Part shown: in pieces, positions 7,670 to 18,296 of the stretch
How the letters are laid out: each line of letters starts with the position of its first letter
Numbering within the stretch: position 1 is the first letter of the stretch
Source of the DNA: Echinostoma caproni
Lineage: Eukaryota > Platyhelminthes > Trematoda > Plagiorchiida > Echinostomatidae
Reading direction: 5' to 3'
Length of the DNA: 18,345 nt
NCBI GenBank assembly: GCA_900618425.1
Contig: UZAN01045449.1
Span: 8,491 to 26,835, forward strand
Position numbers and translations under genes: made by a program
The notes under the pieces: generated by a model
Told to the model about the DNA's origin: nothing
Database searches by the model: none
What the model saw: the letters and a program-made list of their open reading frames with translations, nothing else

Positions 7670-9231
7670 GTAAGTTTCCTATATTACATACTTACGTACA
7701 TTTCATTAGATATTTAATTCATAATTATTGCGCGCAGTAAAACAGAATTTTTTTACTTTGAAAAATAGGCTGTTGAATGTACGGAATGTAACTGTCAATC
7801 ATTTGTAATTTGAGGCAAGAGGCCTCACAGATAAACAAAATCTTATATTGAGGGAATTGAATAACAAATTTAACTGGGTTATCGGTACCATTTTTCGTAT
7901 TTCCGGGCCAATATAACCGTTCTATGCCATTTTGGTGGCTCCAAGAATATTGGATATGGTTTGGTATTCAGTGATCATGATGGCACAATACGGTACATCA
8001 AATAAGGTCGCCAGAAAACTTAAATGGATTTGAATGACTATAAATTATCCCAAGAAACATGATTCAAACCCCATTGAGTTTTCGCAGTTTGGAACTAAAA
8101 TATTTTACCTCTGAATTCTTTCCAGTATGGATGTAACGTATGGTTAGTTCTCCCAAATAACTTTTACAAACAGTTTGGCTGAAATACAATGAGGTCAAGC
8201 AACACACACGGGTTTCATCATGTTCGCTATCTCCCAGATCTTGAGGTATTTCTCGAATTTCGAGCTATCACAATCCTTTCATGGGTCAGCTCTCGGCTAT
8301 TGGATTCGTCATGGAGCAGTTAAATTCAGCTATTAATTTATTCATTTTTTCATGAATACATCAAATTTAATTGTTTATTTAATGTGTCATGCAACCGAAG
8401 AATGCACATAAAAATCAACCTACTTGCTCTGATGATAGCGCAACGCATGTCAAATCCGGGAATAATGAACAAAAAAACACGTTCTTGCAGCCAAATAACT
8501 AAAGACGCAAAAGTGATTCAGTGGGGATGATGGTGAGATGCAGTGGGCAAATGTTCTATACCTTGGTAAAAATATAAGACAGAGAATGGCGTTATCGTTT
8601 GAACAGGTTAATGAACGTGTCAAGTGGGGAAGGTGTCATCGTTAGCGGGAACAAATTCTGAATTCTAAGATAATATTTGATTCAGATGGAAAACCATTGT
8701 ATTTGGTCCAGGGAGGATGCAACATGAGTGAGTAGCGACACAAGTGTTTTAAGTTTCTCTTCATATTTATTTAGGCAACACCTAGACACTTTTATATTGG
8801 TGGTTTGTACGAAGGGCACACAGCGCAAATACAGACTGGTGGCATTCCTTTTGAACTATGTATTTTTTCTACATGAATCGTCGTTAAAAGTTGATGAACC
8901 TTTTGGTAAATTCTTCTTCTGTTTTATTAACTTTGGTAGATTATCTAACAAGAACAAATTAACTACCTATGATTCATTTTTTGGTCTCTCTTTCATATCC
9001 CAGAGCAAATACGTTTTATTTTTATAAGAAATAATGATAACTCCACATCAATTAACAAGTTTTTTTCATTTTTAAGTAAACGCGTTTGACATGTGCAACT
9101 GTTCTGTTGAATATTTATCTATTCGGATGTTGGTAACAGAAAGTTATGACTTCTAGATCGTGATTATCTGTATTTTTGCAGCTAACTCCCCATCACGTTT
9201 CACACTCGGAATGTTAAAAGTAGATGAATAG
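7610..9231 (+). CDS. MEG-like gene 2, small secreted protein
   Basis: Model: exon 1 7610-7669 (signal peptide), exon 2 7769-7787 (or 7769-7778), optional 7972-7992, 8686-8727, terminal 9182-9231. Exon 1 ends in phase 0; exon 2, of 19 or 10 nt, moves the frame to phase 1, exactly what the later exons need. The product is about 53-63 residues with an N-terminal basic stretch and hydrophobic core (FKILLGLFVYCVL), then A-V-E-C-T-E, plausibly near a signal peptidase site. The mature part is tiny, with the tracts GKPLYLVQGGCNM and NSPSRFTLGMLKVDE before the TAG stop. Known background: MEG proteins of schistosomes are secreted, Cys-poor and isoform-rich. Function is unknown. Start chosen: the only in-frame ATG before the hydrophobic core, preceded by a TATA box. 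No AATAAA is seen in the 150 nt after the stop, which weakens the 3' end. Confidence 0.5.
7769..7787 (+). CDS. adaptor exon of gene 2 (19 or 10 nt)
   Basis: The acceptor tttttttactttgaaaaatag has a T run slightly upstream. Donors are AAT|GTACGG after 10 nt or AAT|GTAACT after 19 nt. Both lengths leave one extra base, so both convert phase 0 to phase 1. It encodes A-V-E (C-T-E). Confidence 0.4.
7972..7992 (+). CDS. possible 21-nt micro-exon of gene 2
   Basis: The acceptor is atggtttggtattcag and the donor ACG|GTACAT is weak. Phase 1 is open (I-M-M-A-Q-Y) and phase 0 starts with a stop. It can be included or skipped without breaking the frame. Confidence 0.3.
8686..8727 (+). CDS. 42-nt exon of gene 2, phase 1
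   Basis: The acceptor is gataatatttgattcag and the donor ATGA|GTGAGT is strong. Phase 1 reads GKPLYLVQGGCNM plus a split codon. Phase 0 ends in TGA; phase 2 is open. Confidence 0.55.
   Translation: MENHCIWSREDAT
8728..9181. other. intron of gene 2
   Basis: An open frame of 99 codons lies here, but it starts at the GTG of the splice donor, is Phe/Leu/Ser-rich as AT-rich intron sequence tends to be, and has no recognisable motif. I treat it as non-coding. Confidence 0.45.
9182..9231 (+). CDS. terminal exon of gene 2
   Basis: The acceptor tatctgtatttttgcag is very strong. Entered in phase 1 it reads N-S-P-S-R-F-T-L-G-M-L-K-V-D-E then TAG at 9229-9231. Phases 0 and 2 stop early, phase 2 at its first full codon. 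No useful donor follows, supporting a last exon. Confidence 0.5.
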
Positions 9232-10614
9232 ATGAAGCCCGGATAAACCGACACTTTCACAAATCATTTGGTTATCAAATCCTAAAGAAGAGTCATTTGT
9301 GCGCAATCGAAATTTGTTTGTTTCTATACGCAACAATTTCAACATATAGAGAAGGTCACACGGGTTTCGTCGAATCTTGTCAGTTTCATGTTTGAGGACA
9401 TATCTATGTGTTTTTTCGGTAAAAGTAGATAATTCTGAATGGGATGCAAGGATGGATTTAGTGACACCATCGAGAACTTGGTTACTTAGGCTGATGGAGA
9501 AAGATATTCTGAATAGACTGCGTTATAGAGGTGGTAAATTATAAGAAGAGGGTTACAGTAATTACAAAGTAATTTATGAAAAATTAGGAGCGGATCATTG
9601 AGGTGAGAATATTTTGGATCGTTTCCCACAGGTGTATGAACCTGGTGTGGAAAATGAAACAATAATGTAAAAGATAATGAAAGGAAATCGCAGAGACTAA
9701 ATGGTGGTGCAATAAACGTAGGAAATAAAAGAGAATACGACCTGACGCAAAAAGGCCAATTGGAGTTTAAGGTCAAACATTTTCTGCGAAAGTGGGCCAC
9801 AGTTCCGAAAACCCTAACTGTTGAACATTTTACGTTTGAAGAATTCGTTCACTCATGAGTAGTTAGACAGTGGAAATGATTTTCAGTACGGTCAGACAAG
9901 TCGCAAGTACCATGCTAACTTTTAGGTGACCATAATTACAAGCCTGAGATAATAGGGACACGTTCAATCGATTATTGTATTTCGTATTGCTTTATCACGG
10001 GGTGGAAGAATATCAACAAATTCTTCATGATGATATCTGTTTTTCATCTCCACGGATTAGCACATTTCACCAGTAGTCGCACGATTGTCACCAATTTCTT
10101 TCTTCGGGAGCATTTACCTAAAGCGCATGCATGCACTCTATTTTCATTTTTCTGCATTCATAGTCCCGGGTCCACTAATCAAAATGATCAATTTATCATT
10201 CCGTTGTAAATCTATGCTAGAGTTCATGGCGTGTGAGATGTCTGGAACGGTTAAAGACAGTATTATGGCACGTGATTCTGATAATAACTTATTAACTGTA
10301 ATTTAGCTGACATTTTCTAAAAATCCTCTTGTTCTTATGTTGTGACATATAAAATTGAAATGTTACTTCATCAACAGAACACTCACAAATTGGTATAGCG
10401 TCGGCAAACATGTACGATATACCCCATTTTTATCTAGCTTCAAAATGAAAAGATCACAATAAATTTATTCAGTCTCTGGATCATTTCGCTGCATGTGTAC
10501 ACGTGCATACTGAGTCTATGTGATCCATGATATATGTTCAGTAAATAACAGAATCATAGGTAGAGAATGATTGCGGTCAAAAAAACTCACCAAACAAATT
10601 TATTACCAAGGTAG
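9232..10614. other. AT-rich region, no firm gene
   Basis: On the + strand about 9420-9858 reads as a broken frame with protein-like texture (see findings) but no known family. A 104-codon - strand ORF over 9486-9800 is its Ser/Leu/Phe-rich shadow. Small ORFs at 10027-10306 have no motif. There is no visible 5' extension of the downstream Penelope-like element. Confidence 0.4.
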
Positions 10615-11735
10615 CTCCAGAGTGACAAGTCACTCATGCTGTTTACACAGCTGCTGTGTACCCATAATGTGAAGTTCTTCGTCATAGGTGATCGATATCA
10701 ACAGACAGATGGAGTCGCTATCGGCAGTCTTTTAGGACCAATTCGTCGGACATCTGTAGCATCTATTGAGGGACGAAATTAAAAAGCTGGACAAATATTG
10801 CCTGCATTTTGATGATATATTTATCATTTGTGATGCAAAGGAAGACGAAGGGAGATCATTTGAACACTTGAATAATCTTCACTCGAACATGACCTTGACA
10901 CGCCACACTGAAGCGCAAGATAGTATCGCCTTTTTGGATGTGGAAGTTTGACATAGAACAGATGGATCAATCGGAAGATTTGCGTACCGAAAGGACAGCT
11001 GGTCCGGAAGATATCTTCATTTTACTAGCTTTGCTCCAATCGGATACAAGATTGGTCTAGTTCCAACGCTCTTCTGCACGGCGCGACTGATTTGCACAAC
11101 AAAAACATTGGTTGACGAATATGACAGGATGAGAGAAGTGCTACACTCGAACCGACATCCGAAATGGTTCATCTTAAAACACTCCCAATCCAGCCGTACA
11201 AGAGAAAAGACACCAAGAGCAAATAAGATGACAGTGGTCCTGCAACTACGCTTCACATATGACGATATCAGCTGCCTGTTTACCAGCGCCAAAAATCGGC
11301 CGTTAGGTGCACCTATTACGCGGCTGACTCCATTGTTGTTATTACTGCCGCCCGGTTGTCACAACCATCACCANCGCCAAATCTTATTGTCTCTATCAGT
11401 TCAAGTGTGGATGCTCGGCCATCTACATCACAGAACGGGGAAGCAACTGCGTTACCGAGTAACCGAGCTCAACCCGGTCTGGCTTCAGAAAACATTGTGG
11501 GAACTTCAGAGGTATGAGGTCGCTAATGACCCATAGGAAACTCCGTTCTTTGACCACACAACAACTGATCGAATTGAAACACTGTCACCCTGCGCGACGC
11601 GTTCACAATCCTCAACAACAAAAAGAAGACCAAAGTTCTGGAATACGCCGAGGCACTAGCCATTGGAAATTACCACTCGAAGCTGCGTAAAAAGCGTGAG
11701 AGCTTTATCACTCTAGCATCACCTTGGTACAAAAT
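10615..11735 (+). mobile_element. Penelope-like retroelement pseudogene: RT (part), linker, GIY-YIG, C-terminus
   Basis: Starting inside the reverse transcriptase: LFTQLLCTHNVKFF and RYQQTDGVAIGSLLGP (10627-10740), then in another frame CLHFDDIFII (10800-10829, the catalytic box with HFDD for YxDD), HLNNLHSNMTLT and FLDVEV. Next are DGSIGRFAYRKDSWSGRYLHF, GYKIGLV, and NRHPKWFILKH (about 11148-11180). Then comes the GIY-YIG endonuclease region: YCLYQFKCGCSAIYI at 11385-11429, continued in a different frame by GKQLRYRVTELNPVWLQK. The C-terminal part FTILNNKKKTKVLEYAEALAI with SPWYK lies at 11602-11728. It is broken by a frameshift near 10741-10766, a TGA at 10949-10951, frameshifts near the undetermined base 11374 and near 11438-11442, and further damage before 11599. 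PLEs copy themselves by target-primed reverse transcription with a GIY-YIG nickase. The 5' half is missing. It is not functional. Confidence 0.88.
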
Positions 11736-13713
11736 GTGTTTGGTGAGTTATTCTCATTGCAATCTTTTTCCGCCTATGATTATGTTAATCTACGACCATA
11801 TAATAATGATCACATAGTCTGCAGTATGCAAGGTTACAAATGCAACGAAATGATCCAAGGTGCACTGTACAAACCTATGTTCTTTGCTTGTTTATTCAAA
11901 TTCTTTACGGAGAAACTATGCTTCTAATTATTCAGTATCAAATACCCCAATTTTGAAGTTGTTGCTGTACCAAACTTTTGTCTTATTCCAATTGTATGTG
12001 GGTTCATTTCATAAGTATTTTCTGCTTTATTTGCTGATGTAACTGTTGCTATGTTCTCAGTGTGTGCACCGCTGCAATTTTCACCATTGTGAATAAACCC
12101 GCTTCGTTATTTAATATGACAGATGTGCAAATTTTATACTTTAAAATTGTCTTACCTCGAACTCCATTTGGTTTATTCTTCAAACGTAGATTAGTTACTA
12201 AAAGTCCATAACGTGGTGGTTGAGTTAATTGCAGTTAAGGCTACATTGCTATAGTTGAAATATTCGTATGAGTATGAGAGTGAACTCGCGCACCTAAGTA
12301 TTGTTTAAAATTCGTGATATCTGATAATTTTTCTGATTGACCCTGACCTGTATCCACCTAGTCCGTTAGGGTTTCAAATTTTTCAGACATGAGTAAGAAT
12401 CAAATCAACTTGCACCTGTTAACACTGCGACACTCAGTGTAAATTATTATATTTTAAAGCAGTGATGAAAATGAACACTGTGCATCTTATCACCACCTCA
12501 CAAGTACAGTTATAAAAGCGCAAACATAACATACACGATTAAACATACTTTTAAGTCATCAGAGCAGATTGATAACGGAACAAAAAAAGCATGTCATCGC
12601 ATGCACTGAAAGTACGCGATGAACGAGAGAGTTTATTCCTGAAAACCAATCAAACTCATTGCGCTTTGCCAATAACAAACTCGGACCCTTGATAACAAGA
12701 CCGGTAGTGTACGATCACATTCGGTCGGTAGAACGCGAAACACCTCTTGAACCGGTAAATCGCTCCACAATTACTGGAAATTATTCGAAGACGCATGAGA
12801 TATAAATGACTGACCAGAGAATATTGTATTTCTTGACCAATGACAGCGTGTATGAACGACACGCTTTTGTCGGTTACGTTCACTCAAATTGACGGTGTTC
12901 TTAAATGAAATCAAGCATCAAAAGTTTGAAAATCACTTGAAAATGAGTTTTGCTTTAATATTCTAGTCATACATGTACATCTACAACATTTGTGGAAGCA
13001 GTAGGCTCTTCTACAAGGCTTCGATATCAAAACGAACGAGATCCCGTAGGTCTGGGATAGCTCGCAGTGACCATGGTAATACACTGGCTTTATAAACGAA
13101 TGTTTCCATTTATTCCTCAAATGAATTAGTAATGACGGAAGTGTGTCCGTAGATGAAAGTATTCATTTCAGCAACACTTGAGGATTTATGTGCTTAGAGA
13201 ACGCCAATTTCCAGTCCGAGTTTAGGTGTTTGAAGATTTCGAATTGATTCTCAATGCAGATACTGTTTACTGGTTGAAGGTATTCATTATAGATGTCCCT
13301 ATTCTCTCAATAGTCGTGCCTGCTGTAGAAGACACATTCAAATAGGTTTCGCAACTTTGTTCCGAGAATTTGATAAGGAAACCTTTGATAATTCCCCAAA
13401 AATAGTATATGACTTAGATTGAAATACATAAAATGATAACTAATATAGATACAGATATACAAAAAAAAAACAGTAATCAAAAAGATATAATGAGGAATAT
13501 TTAGCAGTTTCACAGGTGAAATCCAGCACCTAAACATCACTGTTGATTAAAACCTGGTAAAATGATTGATGATATCCAAAATCGTTCGCAAAAGGCTACA
13601 TCAGGAAAAATATCCACCAGTACAGATTCCCCTTCTCACATGACACTATTTGACATAAGTTTTAAAACTTGGGTCAAGCTAATTCTCAAATCAACAGTCT
13701 CGGAAGCTTACAG
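11736..13713. other. AT-rich region, weak exon candidates only
   Basis: No gene is recognised. Items seen: a 6-nt stretch 12387-12392 between a strong acceptor (caaatttttcag) and donor GTAAGA; a - strand 42-nt exon candidate 12156-12197 (see findings); and an AATAAAC motif near 12092. ORFs at 12656-12883 and 12911-13120 (- strand) have no motif. Confidence 0.4.
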
Positions 13714-13734
13714 GACTGGGACTACATTTGCAGA
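13714..13734 (+). CDS. possible 21-nt micro-exon, isolated
   Basis: The acceptor is ggaagcttacag and the donor CAGA|GTAAGC is strong. It is 21 nt long and open in all phases (phase 0 D-W-D-Y-I-C-R; phase 1 L-G-L-H-L-Q). A possible phase-1 terminal exon with acceptor tctttctcag begins at 13821 and stops after N-S-F-A-A-F. No signal-peptide exon was found upstream, so this could be chance. Confidence 0.25.
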
Positions 13735-14027
13735 GTAAGCAATGATCAAAGGGGCCTATGGATTGTCTCACCGAAAACAAAGAACAAATTTGTTGAGAGC
13801 AACTCAAATGTCTTTCTCAGATAACTCATTTGCTGCATTCTGAGGTTATTTCTCAGTATAGATTGAGAGCTAGACACTAATGACATCGTACAGGGTTCAA
13901 ATTCTGCAATTGTCTACGATTTACATGTCGTCAAACGTCTACATGTTTTATTCAGAATATTATTCGTTCTGCCCCAGCCTTGCTGAGTAAATGTAAATGA
14001 CATGAAATTCTATCCTCAACTTCTAAG

Positions 14028-14075
14028 CAAGAACACATATTTTGGTCAAAAATAAAATCTCTGAGTTGGAGATTG
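14028..14075 (+). CDS. possible 48-nt exon, phase 1 or 0
   Basis: The acceptor has a good pyrimidine tract ending in AAG (tatcctcaacttctaag) and the donor ATTG|GTGAGT is strong. It is 48 nt long; phases 1 and 0 are open and phase 2 is stopped. Phase 1 reads R-T-H-I-L-V-K-N-K-I-S-E-L-E-I. It has no partners of matching quality nearby. Confidence 0.25.
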
Positions 14076-16988
14076 GTGAGTTGTGCGCACGCACAGTCGG
14101 AAGTGTGGCTTTGCTTGACAATGAATAATAACAAAAAGCAGATACTGGTCATTTATCGGTAGGTAAAGTAGAGGCATTTGTTACGCATTGTTTTGAGTAA
14201 GCTCGAGGATGTATCATAATAATAAATGTGACGCCTGGATCCAGATATCGTCACAGTATATTTTAATGAACAAATGGTCACTTTGTGGTGCTTCAAATCG
14301 TTTCAACGGATTCCGGATATGTAAACTCAAATCAACTAGACTAGAAACATAACGCGCAGTTCTGAAACGATTCAGAATGTAACACTATGTCATGCGCACG
14401 AATGAATCTCTATATTGATCAGCCTTTTTCGTATGAAGCCATTATGAAACCCTTGGTGAAAACACGCTTTGCTTTTGAGGAAATGTAAATCAACAGAGAG
14501 ACGTTCATGGAAACAAAGAACATATAGATGTTATATGTGATGGCTAATAGTGAAAGTAAAAGTCCTTCCCCTGGGATCAAAGCTCGAATTAAATTCGATT
14601 TGCTGCAATGACTGGCTTCAAATATGAGCACCAATATTTTTGACTCATCAGACAACCTGGAGATTTCAGTTTTCCTAAACATGGAGCATATGCTTGGGGC
14701 TAATCAAAACCGCATAATTGGAATCTGAAACGCGATTCAAAATCCTTTGAATTATCTCCAAATGAAGGCGTTACCTCTGCGTAGATCAGCTCTATCATGC
14801 CGCAGGAGACCACACACTTGCTTTGAAAATGAGTGACATTGAAATGCGGTGAAGATTGTTTGGAGAACGAAGGCTACGTTTACATGATTAAGGGAAAGAC
14901 GAGCTAACATTATCGGGAGGATTAGAGTAGTTGGCTAAAGATGTAATGAAAAGCATTGTATTTTTTATAACAATTTTCATTTTTCATACGAATAAACCAT
15001 GACCTACCTTGATCGGTGCAATTACCTTCAAACTCCACGTATTTTAATGTTTTTAACGGTATTTCAATTGAAACCTAACAAAACTCTAGACCGAATGGGA
15101 TACATGATTTCAAGAGTTCAGTAAGCCTACTACTGATCACCATAAACTCGTCGGTAACTTATCTCAAGGAAAGCGATTCCTGCTAGAGGTGAAATCGTGG
15201 AATCATCCCGCTCCATCAGTCGTTCGATAAAATCTTGTGATGGAGACGGACCATCTATTTATCCGAGGAAAACGAAATAAAGCCAAGTAGTATAAATTCA
15301 CTGTACAATGAATATTCAAAGATCCAGGCATAAGTCATTCATGATTGAACGAAATACAGAAATTTACGGAATCTTCACCTCATAGAGAAATCATGTTTCT
15401 CCATCATTTTTAACGACAAGGAAGCAAAGTAAAAGTCAATATTTTATCCACGTGGCATACCAAATTCCACATTGGATACCAAGGACGTAGTCGAATAATT
15501 TGTTGACAATTAGCATACTTTTGGAGTAGGATTTATGGGAACAGTTAGTTCACGCAATGCGATGAATAGCAAATTCATTTGGTGCAATTGAGCAAGACCT
15601 CATTTATCCCTTAAATTCTATTGGAAGGACGGGGAATTTGAAAAGAAACAGTTGTATTTGGTTTCAACTTTATACCTCAATACTTCGAGAAATCCCCAAG
15701 TCAACTTCCAAAAAGAAGAGAAGTAAAACATTTCAGGAATAGGTAGACATTTATCATCACCTCGGCCGACTTTAGGGCAAAAAGGTTTACTTCAAACAGC
15801 ATACTTTGAACAGCAAACTCACTTAGACAAAAAATATAAATCCGATTAAAGCCAAACCCCAGAACCAGCTGACTAAGAGGTTATGTGTGATGGGAGCACA
15901 ATATATGAAATACCTTCATTCAGGCTTTTAATGCCAAAAATTGCGCGTGGCTGGTAACGAAGTGAATGACACGTTGGCTTCCGATCAGTAACAAACCTAA
16001 TTTCCACCTTATGTGTGCTTAGTGTGTACATTCGCAGTAAAATGTAGCCTTTCTTCATGTAATAAAAATGCGACACTACGGCAACTACAAAATAAATGAA
16101 AACCTAAATTTTGCACTACGTTATTGTTCCAGTGATTCATGCGCGAGCTAAGAATTATGCGGTAGATAGTGTATACTGTCAACTTTGCTTACCGAATAAA
16201 CGACAAACTGAATATTTCAGCACAATGAATTGGGATGATGTTCAGTCAGGATAGTTTGGGTTCATAAATTTCAGTATTGTGCGCACCACATAAATTCATC
16301 ACAAACACCTTTACCAAACCACCTTCTTTAACGCAATTATTCCGCATATAGATGTCTGCCGCAGATATCATTCAGATACGATAAACATTTGATATCAGCT
16401 TGTAACCAACATGCAAGGCAGTTCGCAAATCCCTTGTCAAACATATATATACATGTGATGCAGTAAAACATTTTCTTTATGATCCAGGGCAGTTTCATTA
16501 TATTCATCACCCATATTAATGCTTAGGTTTGGACAATAATGTATATCTAGTCTACTTCAATGTACTTAGTGTCTGGGCTGCATGACTGTCAATTAAACGT
16601 GCCTTGAGTGCCAAGAATAAATGATCTGAACATGAGAATCGCGAACTGTATCATATATGAATACGCAATACTTTCTAATAAGACTGACTCAAGAATTATC
16701 CCAAATTATTTCCGTCAACCCTTGTCATTTCCCTTATTTGTAATGAGACATTATTTTTTCTAATACATAATCCATTATAGCAACGCCATTGGATAACCAA
16801 ATGAAATTCTTTTACAACCCAGAAAAACTGCATTAAATAAGGTTTCATAATAATGATCTATGTTTGATATCTAACTCAATCAATTCGAGAAATACCACCT
16901 CAATCAAAGTCAACCTTGAAATCAAGGTCATTTTTGTGCACAGCTTTAAATGTTCGTATTGTTGTCGCCATAATGAAGCAAGCAGCGC
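14076..16988. other. AT-rich non-coding region
   Basis: Nearly 3 kb with no recognisable gene, RNA or transposon on either strand. Short ORFs (14419-14682 and 15873-16076 on the - strand) have no motif. Just before the transposase fossil there is a 7-bp inverted repeat accttga/tcaaggt at 16913-16928 with a 2-nt loop; it is too short to be called a terminal inverted repeat. Confidence 0.45.
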
Positions 16989-18037
16989 TTGAAACCAAAA
17001 GTTCCCGTTATCTCAGTGAAATGGACAGAAACAGAATTGCACGAGCACACCAGCTGGGATTTTTCATATAACAGCTTGCCCAATGCTTTAACATTACCAA
17101 AAGCACAATTGACAGCACAATCCATGGGAAAACAACAATCCGAAAAGCTTGTGGGGGCCATAAATCGAGTACATCCAAACAGGAGGATAACCTGATTCGT
17201 ATCACTCTGAAAAAACATTGCAGAAAATTGTTGTTGTCTATCCAACGGGAAGATCTTCCCCGTCATTCATACTCCCTTCCGCAGAGTTGAATGAAAACAT
17301 TTAAGATGCGTCAGGTTTCAGCTGAAGTCAGGCCAGTATTGAACACGCAGCAAAGGTAGGCGCGTATTGATTTTGTCCAAGCATTCAAATCTCGACGTGC
17401 GTCATTTTGGCAATCGATTCATTTCGCCGGCGAGTGCATGGTGTGCGACGAGCCTTGGAAGGCTCACACAAAAGTCATTTTTTGTGAGAATTTCCCAGAA
17501 GAACTTATTCCACCAAATGAAAGAGTTTCTCACCCGTCGAGATTACTCATTTGGGCAAGAATAAAACATGGTTAGCCTTGTCGGTGGACATCAGTTAAAG
17601 GCACCATGAATAATGCAAAATTTGCATCAATAATTTTGAAACTTTTATAGAATTTCATAGAAAGGAATCGTCTGGAAAAGTTATCGTTTTTCAGAATAAC
17701 GCTCCGTGTCATGTTTCACGAGAGATTAGTAAATTTATTTAGTTGAGTAGTCTGGTTCACTTATTATTTGTCTTCAGACTTCAGAAAAGATACGTGACTC
17801 TAAGGTCCAGTTCATGCAACTTCCACCTAATATCCCGAATTTCAATGTGATTGAAAATCTGTTTTCTGTTTTGAAGAGATAGGTCTATGTGCTACCTATG
17901 CATTGGACCTTGGAGGCAAAAGTGCGATATGTAATGGGGCACAACATAGAAAATGACTTCATAACAAAGTTGGTGGGTTTGACGCCGAGAGACTAAAGAA
18001 CGTTCTAAAGAACAAAAACAGACTAATCGACTACTAA
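16989..18037 (+). pseudogene. Tc1-type (Tc1/mariner superfamily) transposase fossil
   Basis: The parts appear in family order but in different frames. First is an N-terminal helix-turn-helix-like stretch (ELHEHTSWDFSYNSL...LTLPKAQL) and a weak GRPR-like segment (RVHPNRRIT) at 16989-17195. Then EDNLIRITLKKHCR (17183 on) and VLNTQQR-stop-ARIDF (about 17330-17370), and a possible first catalytic Asp in CDEPW (17447-17449). KGTMNNAKF follows at 17597 on, then FQNNAPCHVSRE (17689 on), matching FQQDNAPCH with Asp to Asn. Next is QLPPNIPNFNVIENLFSVLKR (17817 on) with the Glu of the DD34E triad kept at 17853, and the C-terminal LVGLTPRD and LKNVLKNKNRLIDY ending at TAA 18035-18037. Several stops, at least three frame changes and about 50 extra nt between the second and third catalytic positions show it is dead. 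No terminal inverted repeats were found. Confidence 0.85.
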
Positions 18038-18293
18038 TGTACACAAAGTTTACATCCTGCAAATTATCAATGTTAATTTGCTGCTAATAAAAACTGTTAC
18101 ATCATCTTTAGTTACCTCTTAACTCATCATAGTCTAGGTCAACCACTACTGACGAAATGGGAGTAACTGTTACATTTTGAACCATTCCATCAGCTAAGTA
18201 TAAACGATTGAGAACAAACACGAGTAGATAGACTCTCCAAGACTTGTTTATTATTAGTTTTGAAAAAAATTTACTTCAGTATAAATGCTGTTG

Positions 18294-18296
<3 letters not shown>
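18038..18296. other. 3' flank of the transposase fossil
   Basis: AT-rich with no gene. It probably contains the degraded 3' non-coding part of the Tc1-type element, but I could not identify an inverted repeat partner upstream of 16989. Confidence 0.35.

Noticed and set aside
8126..8137. 12-nt exon candidate with a very strong acceptor (ctgaattctttccag)
   Set aside because: Phase 1 contains TAA, which conflicts with the gene 2 frame; it would fit only in phase 0 or 2.
8491..8532. 42-nt exon candidate between gttcttgcag and GTGAGA
   Set aside because: It has stops in all three phases.
8728..9027. 99-codon ORF on the + strand
   Set aside because: It starts at the GTG of a splice donor, has no motif, and its composition is typical of AT-rich non-coding DNA.
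9486..9800. 104-codon ORF on the - strand
   Set aside because: Low-complexity Ser/Leu/Phe/Pro composition, opposite a more protein-like + strand frame.
13246..13269. 20-nt exon candidate with acceptor tctcaatgcag and GTATTC donor
   Set aside because: Not a multiple of three, and the donor lacks G at position 5.
15780..15870. Minus-strand 46-nt exon candidate with strong acceptor and GTGAGT donor
   Set aside because: It breaks the frame and carries stops in two phases, one of them right at the donor.
16946..17266. 106-codon ORF on the - strand
   Set aside because: It is the antisense shadow of the Tc1-type transposase N-terminal part.
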